Positions 1 through 8,866 of a stretch of DNA of 64,000 bases are shown here, piece by piece. The translations under genes were made by a program, and so were the position numbers. Source of the stretch: Pedosphaera sp. (GTDB lineage: Bacteria > Verrucomicrobiota > Verrucomicrobiia > Limisphaerales > Pedosphaeraceae). The first letter of the stretch is position 1; every line of letters begins with the position of its first letter. The notes beneath the pieces are model-generated. The model made no database searches. It worked only from the letters and a program-made list of their open reading frames with translations, and had not been told where the DNA came from. The stretch is from positions 1 through 64,000 of the forward strand of contig JAQGPA010000074.1 of assembly GCA_028293325.1 (NCBI GenBank). The letters are read 5' to 3'.

Positions 1-512
1 TTGGAATCGACCCCCTGGAGGAACTTCCACTCCAGTGAGCCCCAGAAGCCGTTGCCGGTGCTGGCGTGAAAGGCGATGCTGTAGCCGCACAGCCACCACA
101 AGATGGTGACCAGCCCGGCAATGCCCAGGCACTGGGCCATGACCGAGAGGACGTTCTTGCGCCGGACCAAGCCGCCGTAGAACAGGGCCAGCCCGGGCAG
201 GGTCATGAAGAGCACCAAGGCGGCGCAGACCATCTGAAAGGCGTTGTGGCCGGGACCCGAGCCGCTGACCTTGGAGACCACGTTGGTGTCGGTGGCCGTG
301 GCACGGGCGGCGTTGTTGACATACGCCTCCAGGTCCGCCACCCGTTGGTCCAGAGTGGGATCCTTGGGGGCGGGTGCCGCGGCGGGCGCGTTGGTAGCGG
401 CGGCGACGACGGCGGCCGCAGCATTGGTGGCGGGCTCATCAGCCGCGCGCAGAGTGGCGCCGGTGAAAAGCAGGCCGGCCATTAAACTGGTTACGAGGAG
501 TAAATTTTTCAT
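1..512 (-). CDS. amt: Ammonium transporter Amt, N-terminal part (cut by window start)
   Basis: Membrane channel for ammonium uptake. Translating the minus strand from the ATG at 512-510 gives a signal-peptide-like start (MKNLLLVTSLMAGLLFTGA), then an Ala/Pro/Asn-rich linker, a short helical segment (DQRVADLEAYVNNAAR) and the first Amt membrane segments, including MTLPGLALFYGGLVRRKN, the hallmark Amt/MEP/Rh sequence. The reading frame runs off the window edge, so about 170 residues are seen of a family usually 400-500 long. The roughly 60-residue linker between signal peptide and first channel helix is longer than in E. coli AmtB. It lies 45 bases downstream of the PII gene on the same strand, the usual glnK-amtB order, so co-transcription is likely. 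Confidence 0.93.
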   Translation of the reverse strand, partial: MKNLLLVTSLMAGLLFTGATLRAADEPATNAAAAVVAAATNAPAAAPAPKDPTLDQRVADLEAYVNNAARATATDTNVVSKVSGSGPGHNAFQMVCAALVLFMTLPGLALFYGGLVRRKNVLSVMAQCLGIAGLVTILWWLCGYSIAFHASTGNGFWGSLEWKFLQGVDS

Positions 513-557
513 GGTTAAGTTAAGTTGAAAATTCTGATTGGTGAATTGGGTGGTGGG

Positions 558-1619
<1,062 letters not shown>

Positions 1620-2264
1620 TTACCGCGCCCGTGTTTCTGAAATATTTTCCGGCAAGCCAAACAGTTGCTCCGCTTTGACTTTCTCCGCCACCCGCAATGA
1701 CCGCTGGATGTTGGCGAACTCACGACGCAAGCGCGCCAGTGGATGATCAGGGAACCATTCATCATGTTGTTTGGCATCCGGATTCCAGTCGCCGTTAATC
1801 ATCTTGCCATCCGCGCCAAGCTTTACCCGGCCCTCGTTTCGCGCCTGCGCGAGCAGGAAAGTTTCGCGGATGCCGGTGATGCCGCGCTCCGCGCATTGAA
1901 TCTTGAGAATGAAACTGAATTCAGCAAATGGAATGGCGAGCGATCCCAGGTAATTCATCCCACGCGGCTGATGCGGCCGTTTCAAGATGGTCCAAATGCA
2001 AGGAATGCCGTCCAACTCCAGCAGGCTGAACTCGACCATTTGCACCCGCCCATTGCCGATGCGTCCGCGATAATATTCCTGCAAGTCGGCGGTGTCTCGC
2101 GCTTCCCGGGGCAGTTCGGGCGGGCCGGGCAGAAAGTAAACAATGATGCCGTCGCCGCGCGCCGTCAGCCAGGTGCGTTGCCGTTCCGTCTCGTTGCGAA
2201 AGGTGTATCGGGATGCGTCAAATGAAATGGATTCAAGAGTTGCTCGTGAGTTTTCAGTGATCAT
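1620..2264 (-). CDS. Hypothetical protein
   Basis: Unrecognised protein of about 214 residues, likely cytoplasmic: no signal peptide or membrane segment is seen. The centre mixes strand-like hydrophobic stretches (IIVYFLPGPPELP, VQMVEFSLLELDGIPCIWTI, PFAEFSFILKIQCAERG), followed by a charged helical C-terminus ending in FGLPENISETRAR. The pattern recalls small alpha/beta proteins but no family motif is evident. The frame is open to a GTG at 2291, but that codon lies in a strong 7-bp dyad (2280-2298, CCGGACG/CGTCCGG), so the ATG at 2264-2262 (MITENSRATLES) is a more likely start. It stands alone on the minus strand. Confidence 0.7.
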   Translation of the reverse strand: MITENSRATLESISFDASRYTFRNETERQRTWLTARGDGIIVYFLPGPPELPREARDTADLQEYYRGRIGNGRVQMVEFSLLELDGIPCIWTILKRPHQPRGMNYLGSLAIPFAEFSFILKIQCAERGITGIRETFLLAQARNEGRVKLGADGKMINGDWNPDAKQHDEWFPDHPLARLRREFANIQRSLRVAEKVKAEQLFGLPENISETRAR

Positions 2265-2514
2265 GCGCCCAAACTTGTGCCGGACGCCCACCGTCCGGAG
2301 CGGAGACAGTTACCATCTTGTTGTTTGCAGTCAAGCGCAGGATTCATTTCTCTGCGTTATCCGTCCTAATTTGTGTTGGCCGCGCTATTACCCTGCTGAC
2401 ACCAAACTGAGTCCATGGGCCTCGCGCCGCAATGATCGGAATCGGCTTGCGTCTGCCGACTTTGCCCGGCTTGCCAGCCAATAGCGCGCAATTCCTGAGC
2501 CCGCCCGGATTTGA

Positions 2515-2542
2515 TTGACTTTTTAAATCTTATTAAGATAAC
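2515..2542 (+). promoter_or_regulatory. Possible sigma-70-type promoter of the haloperoxidase gene
   Basis: TTGACT at 2515-2520 is followed after 16 bases by GATAAC at 2537-2542, in a locally AT-rich stretch 30-50 bases before the ATG at 2571. The -35 matches 5 of 6 consensus bases and the -10 matches 4 of 6. Plausible but unproven. Confidence 0.3.
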
Positions 2543-2570
2543 GTCTGCCCTTACTCAGACTGAATAAACC

Positions 2571-4607
2571 ATGAGGTTTCTCCGGCTTATTTTGTTGCTC
2601 GCGTGCAGCTTTGGCGTTGCTACGCGAGCATCCTGCTCTTCCGGTATTGCGCGCGTCTGGGACGAACAAATCCTTTCCGCCATCCGCATCGATCTCCCCA
2701 ATCCGCCGGTACACGCGCGAAATCTCTTCCACCTCTCCACGGCCATGTACGATGCGTGGGCCGCGTATGACACCAACGCCGTCGGTTACATTTATCATGC
2801 TAAATCCACGGCCGTTGACGTGGCCGCCGCCCGTCGCGAAGCAATCAGTTATGCCGCGTATCGGATACTCCGCGAACGCTACCAACTTTCCCGCAACGCC
2901 TCCACCACCCTGGCCGCGCTCGACGCCCAAATGGCCACGCTTGGCTACGACCCCAATAATCTTTCCACCGACACCGCGACTCCCGCCGGCGTGGGCAACT
3001 CGGTGGCGGGCGCCGTGTCTGCCTATTTTATTCAAGACGGCGCGTTGCAAACGGGATTCTATCAGGATTACCCGCCCGACCAAGGCGGTTATGCCCCGGT
3101 TAATCAACCCTTGGTCACGGCCGATAGCGGCACCATCGCCGTGGACCCGAATCGTTGGCAGCCGTTGTCCATTACCAATGGCGCAACGCAAAACGGCCTG
3201 CCCGTTCCGTCGATTCAAACATTTCTCGGCTCACAGTGGAAAGCCGTGCGACCATTCGCTCTGGCGCGCTCGGATACCAATTTGCCGTGGATCGATCCCG
3301 GCCCGCCACCGCAACTGGGCGGTGTCGGTGATGCGCAGTATCGCAGCGAGGTGGTCGATATCATCAGCCACAGCAGCCAGATGACGCCGGATGATGGCGT
3401 GGTCATTGATATTTCACCCGGCGTATTCGGCAACAACAGTCTCGGCACGAACGATGGCACCGGCCACGCCGTCAATCCCGCCACCGGCCTTCCGTATCCG
3501 TCGAATCCCGTCAAGCGCGGCGACTTCACACGCGTGCTCGCTGAGTTCTGGGCCGATGGTCCCAACTCCGAAACTCCGCCCGGCCATTGGAACACCATCG
3601 CAAATGCCGTCAGCGATAATCCTTCTTTTTCCAAACAATTCGGCGGCGTGGGACCGGTGTTGAATGATCTGGAGTGGGAAGTAAAACTTTACTTCGCCCT
3701 CAACGCCGCCGTCCATGATGCCGCCTGCGCCGCTTGGACGCTCAAACGCCAGTACGATGGCTGGCGTCCCGTCGAAGCCATTCGTTACATGGGCCAACTC
3801 GGCCAATCCAGTGATCCGAATGGAGCCTCCTATAATACGAATGGGCTCCCAATAGTGCCGGGACTCATTGAAGTGGTCACCGCCGAAACGTCCCAGACGG
3901 GTGGACGCCACGAGGGATTGCCGGTCGGTGCCGTCGCTATTTTCGCGTGGCCCGGTCAACCGGCGAGTCCGGCAACCCAATACAGCGGCGTTCACTGGAT
4001 ACTGGCCGCGAATTGGCTGCCGTATCAGAAGAAGACTTTTGTCACGCCGGCGTTCCCCGGTTACATCTCCGGCCACAGCACCTTCAGCCGTTCCGCTGCG
4101 GAAGTGCTTACGGGCATTACCGGGTCGCCCTTTTTTCCCGGCGGCCTCAGCTTTTTCATCTCGCACGCCACCAATTCCCTCACGTTCGAGCTTGGCCCCA
4201 GCCAGGATGTGCAGTTGCAATGGGGCACTTACTTCGATGCGGCGGATCAGGCCGGGTTGTCGCGGCTGTGGGGCGGGATTCATGTTTCGGTGGACGACTT
4301 GACGGGGCGCAAGGTCGGCTCGCAATGTGGACAAGCCGCGTGGGCGCTGGCGCAAAAATATTTTGATGGTTCCATCACGCAGACCCCCGTTGCGCTCACC
4401 ATCCAACCGGCAAATTCCGGCGGGTGCGCTGTGCGTTACAACACGCTGCGCGGATTTTTCTACAAAGTGCAATCCACCACTGATCTCCTCCAACCATTCA
4501 CCGATGAGCCCGCCGGATTTGTCCAGGCCCTCGATTCATCGATGCTGTTCACGGATAATGTGGGTCCCTGCAAATTCTTCCGCGTCGTCAGCACTCCTAC
4601 ACCGTAA
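2571..4607 (+). CDS. Secreted vanadium-dependent haloperoxidase (PAP2 superfamily)
   Basis: 678-residue exported enzyme expected to use vanadate and H2O2 to oxidise halide, or to act as a related acid phosphatase. The N-terminus (residues 1-24) is a typical signal peptide. All three PAP2/vanadium-peroxidase motifs are present: KX6RP at 392-400 (KRQYDGWRP), SGH at 500-502 (His502, acid/base) and SRX5HX3D at 564-575 (SRLWGGIHVSVD, with His571 the expected vanadate ligand). The last ~75 residues form a separate beta-rich module (YKVQSTTDLLQPF ... CKFFRVV) that resembles the C-terminus of the cyclophilin at 25395-26237 and may be a surface or sorting domain. Halide preference and true activity cannot be told from sequence. 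Confidence 0.9.
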   Translation: MRFLRLILLLACSFGVATRASCSSGIARVWDEQILSAIRIDLPNPPVHARNLFHLSTAMYDAWAAYDTNAVGYIYHAKSTAVDVAAARREAISYAAYRILRERYQLSRNASTTLAALDAQMATLGYDPNNLSTDTATPAGVGNSVAGAVSAYFIQDGALQTGFYQDYPPDQGGYAPVNQPLVTADSGTIAVDPNRWQPLSITNGATQNGLPVPSIQTFLGSQWKAVRPFALARSDTNLPWIDPGPPPQLGGVGDAQYRSEVVDIISHSSQMTPDDGVVIDISPGVFGNNSLGTNDGTGHAVNPATGLPYPSNPVKRGDFTRVLAEFWADGPNSETPPGHWNTIANAVSDNPSFSKQFGGVGPVLNDLEWEVKLYFALNAAVHDAACAAWTLKRQYDGWRPVEAIRYMGQLGQSSDPNGASYNTNGLPIVPGLIEVVTAETSQTGGRHEGLPVGAVAIFAWPGQPASPATQYSGVHWILAANWLPYQKKTFVTPAFPGYISGHSTFSRSAAEVLTGITGSPFFPGGLSFFISHATNSLTFELGPSQDVQLQWGTYFDAADQAGLSRLWGGIHVSVDDLTGRKVGSQCGQAAWALAQKYFDGSITQTPVALTIQPANSGGCAVRYNTLRGFFYKVQSTTDLLQPFTDEPAGFVQALDSSMLFTDNVGPCKFFRVVSTPTP

Positions 4608-4788
4608 AAAAATTCAGTGGGGTTGTTACCCTATTACAGGTCAGGTGCGGCATCGTTATTGTACACGGCGAACAGCAAACATGCTGGCCCAAAATGAGGG
4701 GTTGTCTGATGGTCCAACCGTCAACCGCTCCCTCCTTTGTCCGCTGTGGAAAGCATGAATTAACACATGTTGGCCTTGAAAATGGGAA

Positions 4789-4825
4789 GGGCAGGCTCCG
4801 GTCGTTTCGGAGCCTGCCCTTTTTT
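4789..4825. terminator. Strong rho-independent terminator between convergent genes
   Basis: A perfect 12-bp stem (GGGCAGGCTCCG / CGGAGCCTGCCC) with a 7-base loop is followed by six T on the plus strand. It lies 180 bases after the haloperoxidase and 27 bases beyond the end of the minus-strand gene at 4852. The plus-strand T tract is good. The minus-strand tail (CTTCCCATTTTC) is weaker, so it probably serves mainly plus-strand transcripts. Confidence 0.85.
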
Positions 4826-4851
4826 GCCAATTAAAAATTAAACCAGCCGTT

Positions 4852-5247
4852 TTACTGCCACTGAGGTCTCAAAATAAGAGTTTCCCGCTTTGCCTCCGCC
4901 GCCAGTTGAACATCAATGGGCATATGCACATCGCCAAAGCGCACTTGCATTTTACCGGTCTGGTTTAAATTCGGCAGGATGGACATTCCTGATAATATTC
5001 TGATTCGACGCAGAGCAACGGGAGGATCAAAACCCATTTGCGGTTTCAGCGGGAAGGTTGCTCCGCGTTTGACATAATTGACGGAGACAATATGTGCGCC
5101 GGTTTCAGCAAGAAAGACAGACAGCCTTATCTCTTCTGCTCTGTCCGTAAAACCAGGTAACAAGGTCGCAAAAAAAGGGGTCAGAATTTGCACCAACACC
5201 CGGGTTCCGTCTTCGTTGACGGCATGCAATACAACTTCTTTAGGCAT
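4852..5247 (-). CDS. Hypothetical protein
   Basis: 131-residue protein that I do not recognise. No signal peptide or membrane helix. The sequence is beta-rich with regularly spaced hydrophobic strands (VVLHAVNEDGTRVLVQILTP, IRLSVFLAETGAHIVSVNYV, GKMQVRFGDVHMPIDVQLA), compatible with a small all-beta domain. It begins with an ATG at 5247 and stands alone, converging with the haloperoxidase across a shared terminator region. The 228 bases between it and leuC hold nothing I can identify. Confidence 0.6.
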   Translation of the reverse strand: MPKEVVLHAVNEDGTRVLVQILTPFFATLLPGFTDRAEEIRLSVFLAETGAHIVSVNYVKRGATFPLKPQMGFDPPVALRRIRILSGMSILPNLNQTGKMQVRFGDVHMPIDVQLAAEAKRETLILRPQWQ

Positions 5248-5475
5248 TTTATTTAAGCGGCTTTGCTCTCCAAACGCGCCAACTCGTGCCGGAACCGTTC
5301 CCGTCCGAGCTTTCGTCCGACAGATTACGGGTTGGCGAGCTCATGGTCAACCGCGTCAGGTCCCTTTTCTAGGGCTGTCCCATTCAAGAGCAGAAAACGC
5401 CCGGTCCGGTGTTTCCCCAGTCGAATTCTTCCCTGTTGAAGTTGACGGGGTCCTGAATTAAGATTTCCCCTCTTT

Positions 5476-6846
5476 ATGACGTTGACCGAGAAAATATTGG
5501 CGCGCGCGGCGGGCAAGGCCCGGGTTGAGGCGGGGGATAATGTCTGGGTGCAGGCGGACGTCCTCATGACGCACGATGTCTGCGGGCCGGGCACCATCGG
5601 CGTTTTCAAACGCGAATTTGGCAAGACCGCCAAGGTCTGGGACCGCCAAAAGGTGGTCATCATTCCCGACCATTACATTTTTACCGCGGATTCCAAATCA
5701 AACCGCAATGTGGATATTCTGCGCGACTTCGTCAGGGAACAAGACCTTCCCTATTTCTACGACGTTATCGACGATCCGTCCGGTCATTGGGTGTTTGATC
5801 CCTCCAAGGGCGCGCTCAACCGCCAGTACGGTTCCAACTACGCCGGTGTTTGTCACACCGCGCTGCCGCAGAAGGGCCACACGCGGCCGGGAGAAATTTT
5901 GTTCGGCACGGATTCCCATACCTGCATGGCGGGCGCGTTCAACGAATTCGCCACGGGCATCGGCAACACCGACGCCGGTTTCGTGATGGGCACGGGCAAG
6001 CTGCTGATCAAGGTGCCCGAGACGATGCATTTCCGGCTGGAAGGCAAGTTGCAGCCGGGCGTCATGGCCAAGGACATCATCCTGCATTGCATCGGCGAGA
6101 TTGGTTTCGACGGCGCCACCTATCGCGCGATGCAGTTCGACGGTTCCGCCATTGAGAACCTTTCGATGGATGACCGCATGACCATCGCCAACATGGCCAT
6201 TGAGGCCGGCGGCAAGAACGGCATTTTTGAATTCGACGCGCAGACCAAGGCGTTCGTGGATCACCGTTGCCGCTTGAACGGCACCAAGGCGACCTACAAT
6301 CCCGTCGAGCGCGACAAGGATGAAAAGTTCGTTTACGAAATGACCGTGGATCTTTCTCAACTGGAACCGACCGTGGCGTGTCATCCCGACCCCGGCCAGC
6401 GCAAAAAGGCGAAGGACATGGGCGACGTCAAATTGGATCGCGCCTACATCGGCTCCTGCACCGGCGGCAAGACGAGCGACTTCCTGGAATTCGCACGCGT
6501 GTTGCGCGGCAAGCGCGTGGCCATCGACACCTTCGGCGTGCCCGCGACGCCGGAAATCGTCCATGACCTGCAAACCGCCAAATGGGGCGACAAGACCGTG
6601 TGGCAAATCCTGGTGGATTCCGGCGTGCAAATGACGGAGAACGCCGGTTGCGCCGCCTGCCTGGGCGGACCGGTGGATACCTTCGGCCGCATGAACACGC
6701 CGATGAAATGCATCAGCGCCACGAACCGCAATTTCCCCGGACGCATGGGCCACAAGGAATCGCAGGTGTTCCTGGCTTCGCCCGCCACCGTGGCAGCGAG
6801 CGCGCTCACCGGCAAGATTACGGATCCGCGCGAATACTGGAGTTGA
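5476..6846 (+). CDS. leuC: 3-isopropylmalate dehydratase large subunit
   Basis: 456-residue aconitase-superfamily enzyme that isomerises 2- to 3-isopropylmalate in leucine synthesis, working with a small LeuD subunit. Typical stretches are MTHDVCGPGTIGVFKRE near the N-terminus, LFGTDSHTCMAGAFNEFATG, and the three [4Fe-4S] cysteines: one in YIGSCTGGKTSDF and two in ENAGCAACLGGPVDTFG. Length and the short N-terminus resemble the archaeal-type/homoaconitase subgroup. No leuD or other leu gene lies next to it: the next gene is convergent. A role in a related pathway such as homoaconitate or methylthioalkylmalate hydration cannot be excluded. Confidence 0.9.
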   Translation: MTLTEKILARAAGKARVEAGDNVWVQADVLMTHDVCGPGTIGVFKREFGKTAKVWDRQKVVIIPDHYIFTADSKSNRNVDILRDFVREQDLPYFYDVIDDPSGHWVFDPSKGALNRQYGSNYAGVCHTALPQKGHTRPGEILFGTDSHTCMAGAFNEFATGIGNTDAGFVMGTGKLLIKVPETMHFRLEGKLQPGVMAKDIILHCIGEIGFDGATYRAMQFDGSAIENLSMDDRMTIANMAIEAGGKNGIFEFDAQTKAFVDHRCRLNGTKATYNPVERDKDEKFVYEMTVDLSQLEPTVACHPDPGQRKKAKDMGDVKLDRAYIGSCTGGKTSDFLEFARVLRGKRVAIDTFGVPATPEIVHDLQTAKWGDKTVWQILVDSGVQMTENAGCAACLGGPVDTFGRMNTPMKCISATNRNFPGRMGHKESQVFLASPATVAASALTGKITDPREYWS

Positions 6847-6871
6847 TTAATCCAAGGCGCCGCCGCCGCGT

Positions 6872-8725
6872 TTAGCGTGGCGGTACGTTGGCAGCGGAAG
6901 GGGAAACACCCAACCGCTCCACGAGCGGCAGCAGGCCGGCCTCGCACTTTTGGTAAGCGGACGGATACACGTGCAGCGTGTCGCGGTAATCCGCCGGAGT
7001 GATGAATTTCCCCGGCTCAAAAACGGCAACCCCCGCGACCTGCTCAAACTGGCGCGCCAGCTTTCCATTCACATCGTCCACGGCGGTTTCAATTTTATCC
7101 GACCAGACCAACCGCCGCGGGAACGACACTTTTCCCGAGGGAATGATCAAGGTCAAAACCACGCCTGCATTGTGCTGACGGCAGAGATGGATGATCTCGC
7201 TAATATTGGCGGTGCATTGCTCCTGGATCGCCCCGGCCACCTGGGGCACCACGCCGATGGTTTTCAGATCGTTGATGCCGACTTGCAACACCACGACATC
7301 CGGTTTTTCAATCAGTAAAACTTGTTCCGCGCGCAACCGAACTTGGGCGGTCGTGGCGCCGGGCACACCCGCGTTGATGGTGCAGAAACGATTGGTCGGC
7401 AGGGCGGGCCATTGCGCCGCACGGGAATCGCCCAGGAACAAAACCCGCAAGCCGTCGGTCTTGCCGGAATGACTGACGACCGATGGGCCTTCCGGTTGCA
7501 AGCGCACCAGGAGCTCGCGCGCATAAAATTGCCGTGCGAGATAGCACAGCCCGATATTCAGGCCGAGCGACGCGATGAGCACCAGGATGAACGTCCGCGC
7601 CAGCAGCGAACGGCGGGGCGCCGTGGGCGGGGCTTGCCTGTTGTACTTGGACATGTAAGGGAGTTCCAAAAAGTGGAAACTCAATGCGCCGACGGGAATC
7701 GCCAGCAGGCTGCCCAGCGGATGGAATGCGGGCGGCACAAAACCACCCAGGGTCAGCGGTTGCTGCCATAAATAAATGGAGTAAGTGCGATTGCCAAGAT
7801 AATGAAAAACATTGCCGAGCCAGCCGCGTGGCGCGATGCCTTCCAGATAACAACCCAGGCAACCGGCCACCAGCAGCGTGCCAGCCAGAATCACCACTTG
7901 TTTTTGCACGGTCAACATGGCCAGCGCCAGGACCACCAGCGAAACCGCGCCGCACCACGTCAGCAACCTGCCCCACGCGCCGACCTGTTTGGGAAAAGTG
8001 GTGCGCAGGAATTCCACGAAAAAGCCGGCCATCATTGGCCACGCCGCCACGCCAAAAGTGTATTGGCTATAGTTTGTTTTGCCCACCACCGACAGGCCGC
8101 CGACCAGCAGCAAGCCCAGCACCACGCCATAGACGCCGAGCCGCCGGGCGATTGATTTGCCACCCGCAAAAAAGATCAGTGGCGCCAGCAAATAAAACTG
8201 CATTTCACACGCCACGCTCCACAAATGCGAAGTGAGGTTGTCCTCCGACCCAAAATAATTGCGGTAGTATAAAAGCGAACTCGGCAGCGCGCTGAAAAAG
8301 GCTTCACGGGCGGCGGGTGAGATCAGGCGCGGTACGGCAATCAAAACGAGCAACGCCATGCCGAACAAATAGAAATATTTTGCCGGCACGAGCCGTTTTG
8401 TCCGTCGCACCCAGAAATATTTTGCGCCGGCCAGCTTTCCCTGCGGTCCGCGCGAGAGTGTTCGGAAAACCAATATGCCCGAGATGAAAAAGAAAAGATT
8501 TACCCCCGCGCGACCAATGCCCGGCACGCGCCCCGTCACATGATACGCATGGGAAATCAGCACGAGCACCAAAGCCAGCCCGCGCCATTGGTCCAGCGAG
8601 CGGTCGGGCGCTGATTGCGCGAACGAAACCGCGGACTTCGTTTTGACCGATATATCTGCAGGCGGAGCGATTGGCATCGCCACTTCGGCGGTCGCGCTGC
8701 CAGCGGCTCTCGACGGGTCAATCAT
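6872..8725 (-). CDS. Acyltransferase family 3 (OafA-like) membrane protein fused to an SGNH domain
   Basis: About 617-residue inner-membrane O-acyltransferase. The N-terminal ~380 residues carry the acyltransferase_3 signature (DQWRGLALVLVLISHAYHV, NLFFFISGILVFR) and some ten membrane helices. The C-terminal ~230 residues are an SGNH-hydrolase-like domain with the block I motif FLGDSRAAQW, the block III-like QVGINDLK and a terminal DTLH (Asp-x-x-His). This layout is known from enzymes that acetylate O-antigen or peptidoglycan, with the SGNH domain in the periplasm. The open frame extends to a TTG at 8791. I prefer the ATG at 8725 (MIDPSRAAG). The O-antigen polymerase gene lies divergently next to it, supporting a role in surface polysaccharide modification. 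Confidence 0.88.
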   Translation of the reverse strand: MIDPSRAAGSATAEVAMPIAPPADISVKTKSAVSFAQSAPDRSLDQWRGLALVLVLISHAYHVTGRVPGIGRAGVNLFFFISGILVFRTLSRGPQGKLAGAKYFWVRRTKRLVPAKYFYLFGMALLVLIAVPRLISPAAREAFFSALPSSLLYYRNYFGSEDNLTSHLWSVACEMQFYLLAPLIFFAGGKSIARRLGVYGVVLGLLLVGGLSVVGKTNYSQYTFGVAAWPMMAGFFVEFLRTTFPKQVGAWGRLLTWCGAVSLVVLALAMLTVQKQVVILAGTLLVAGCLGCYLEGIAPRGWLGNVFHYLGNRTYSIYLWQQPLTLGGFVPPAFHPLGSLLAIPVGALSFHFLELPYMSKYNRQAPPTAPRRSLLARTFILVLIASLGLNIGLCYLARQFYARELLVRLQPEGPSVVSHSGKTDGLRVLFLGDSRAAQWPALPTNRFCTINAGVPGATTAQVRLRAEQVLLIEKPDVVVLQVGINDLKTIGVVPQVAGAIQEQCTANISEIIHLCRQHNAGVVLTLIIPSGKVSFPRRLVWSDKIETAVDDVNGKLARQFEQVAGVAVFEPGKFITPADYRDTLHVYPSAYQKCEAGLLPLVERLGVSPSAANVPPR

Positions 8726-8866
8726 GCAGCTTACACTAACTTTGCCGCCGGACAGGTCAATCGCATTTAGCACAACCTCGTTTCCCGGCAAAATCCCTTT
8801 ACTTGCGGGCGTGAGCTCTTCATTTTAGCGATGGCTGGCATTGGCAATTGCGCCCGCCCCTGACAA

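Noticed and set aside
3414-4493. 359-codon minus-strand frame
   Set aside because: Antisense to the haloperoxidase, whose catalytic motifs are beyond doubt.
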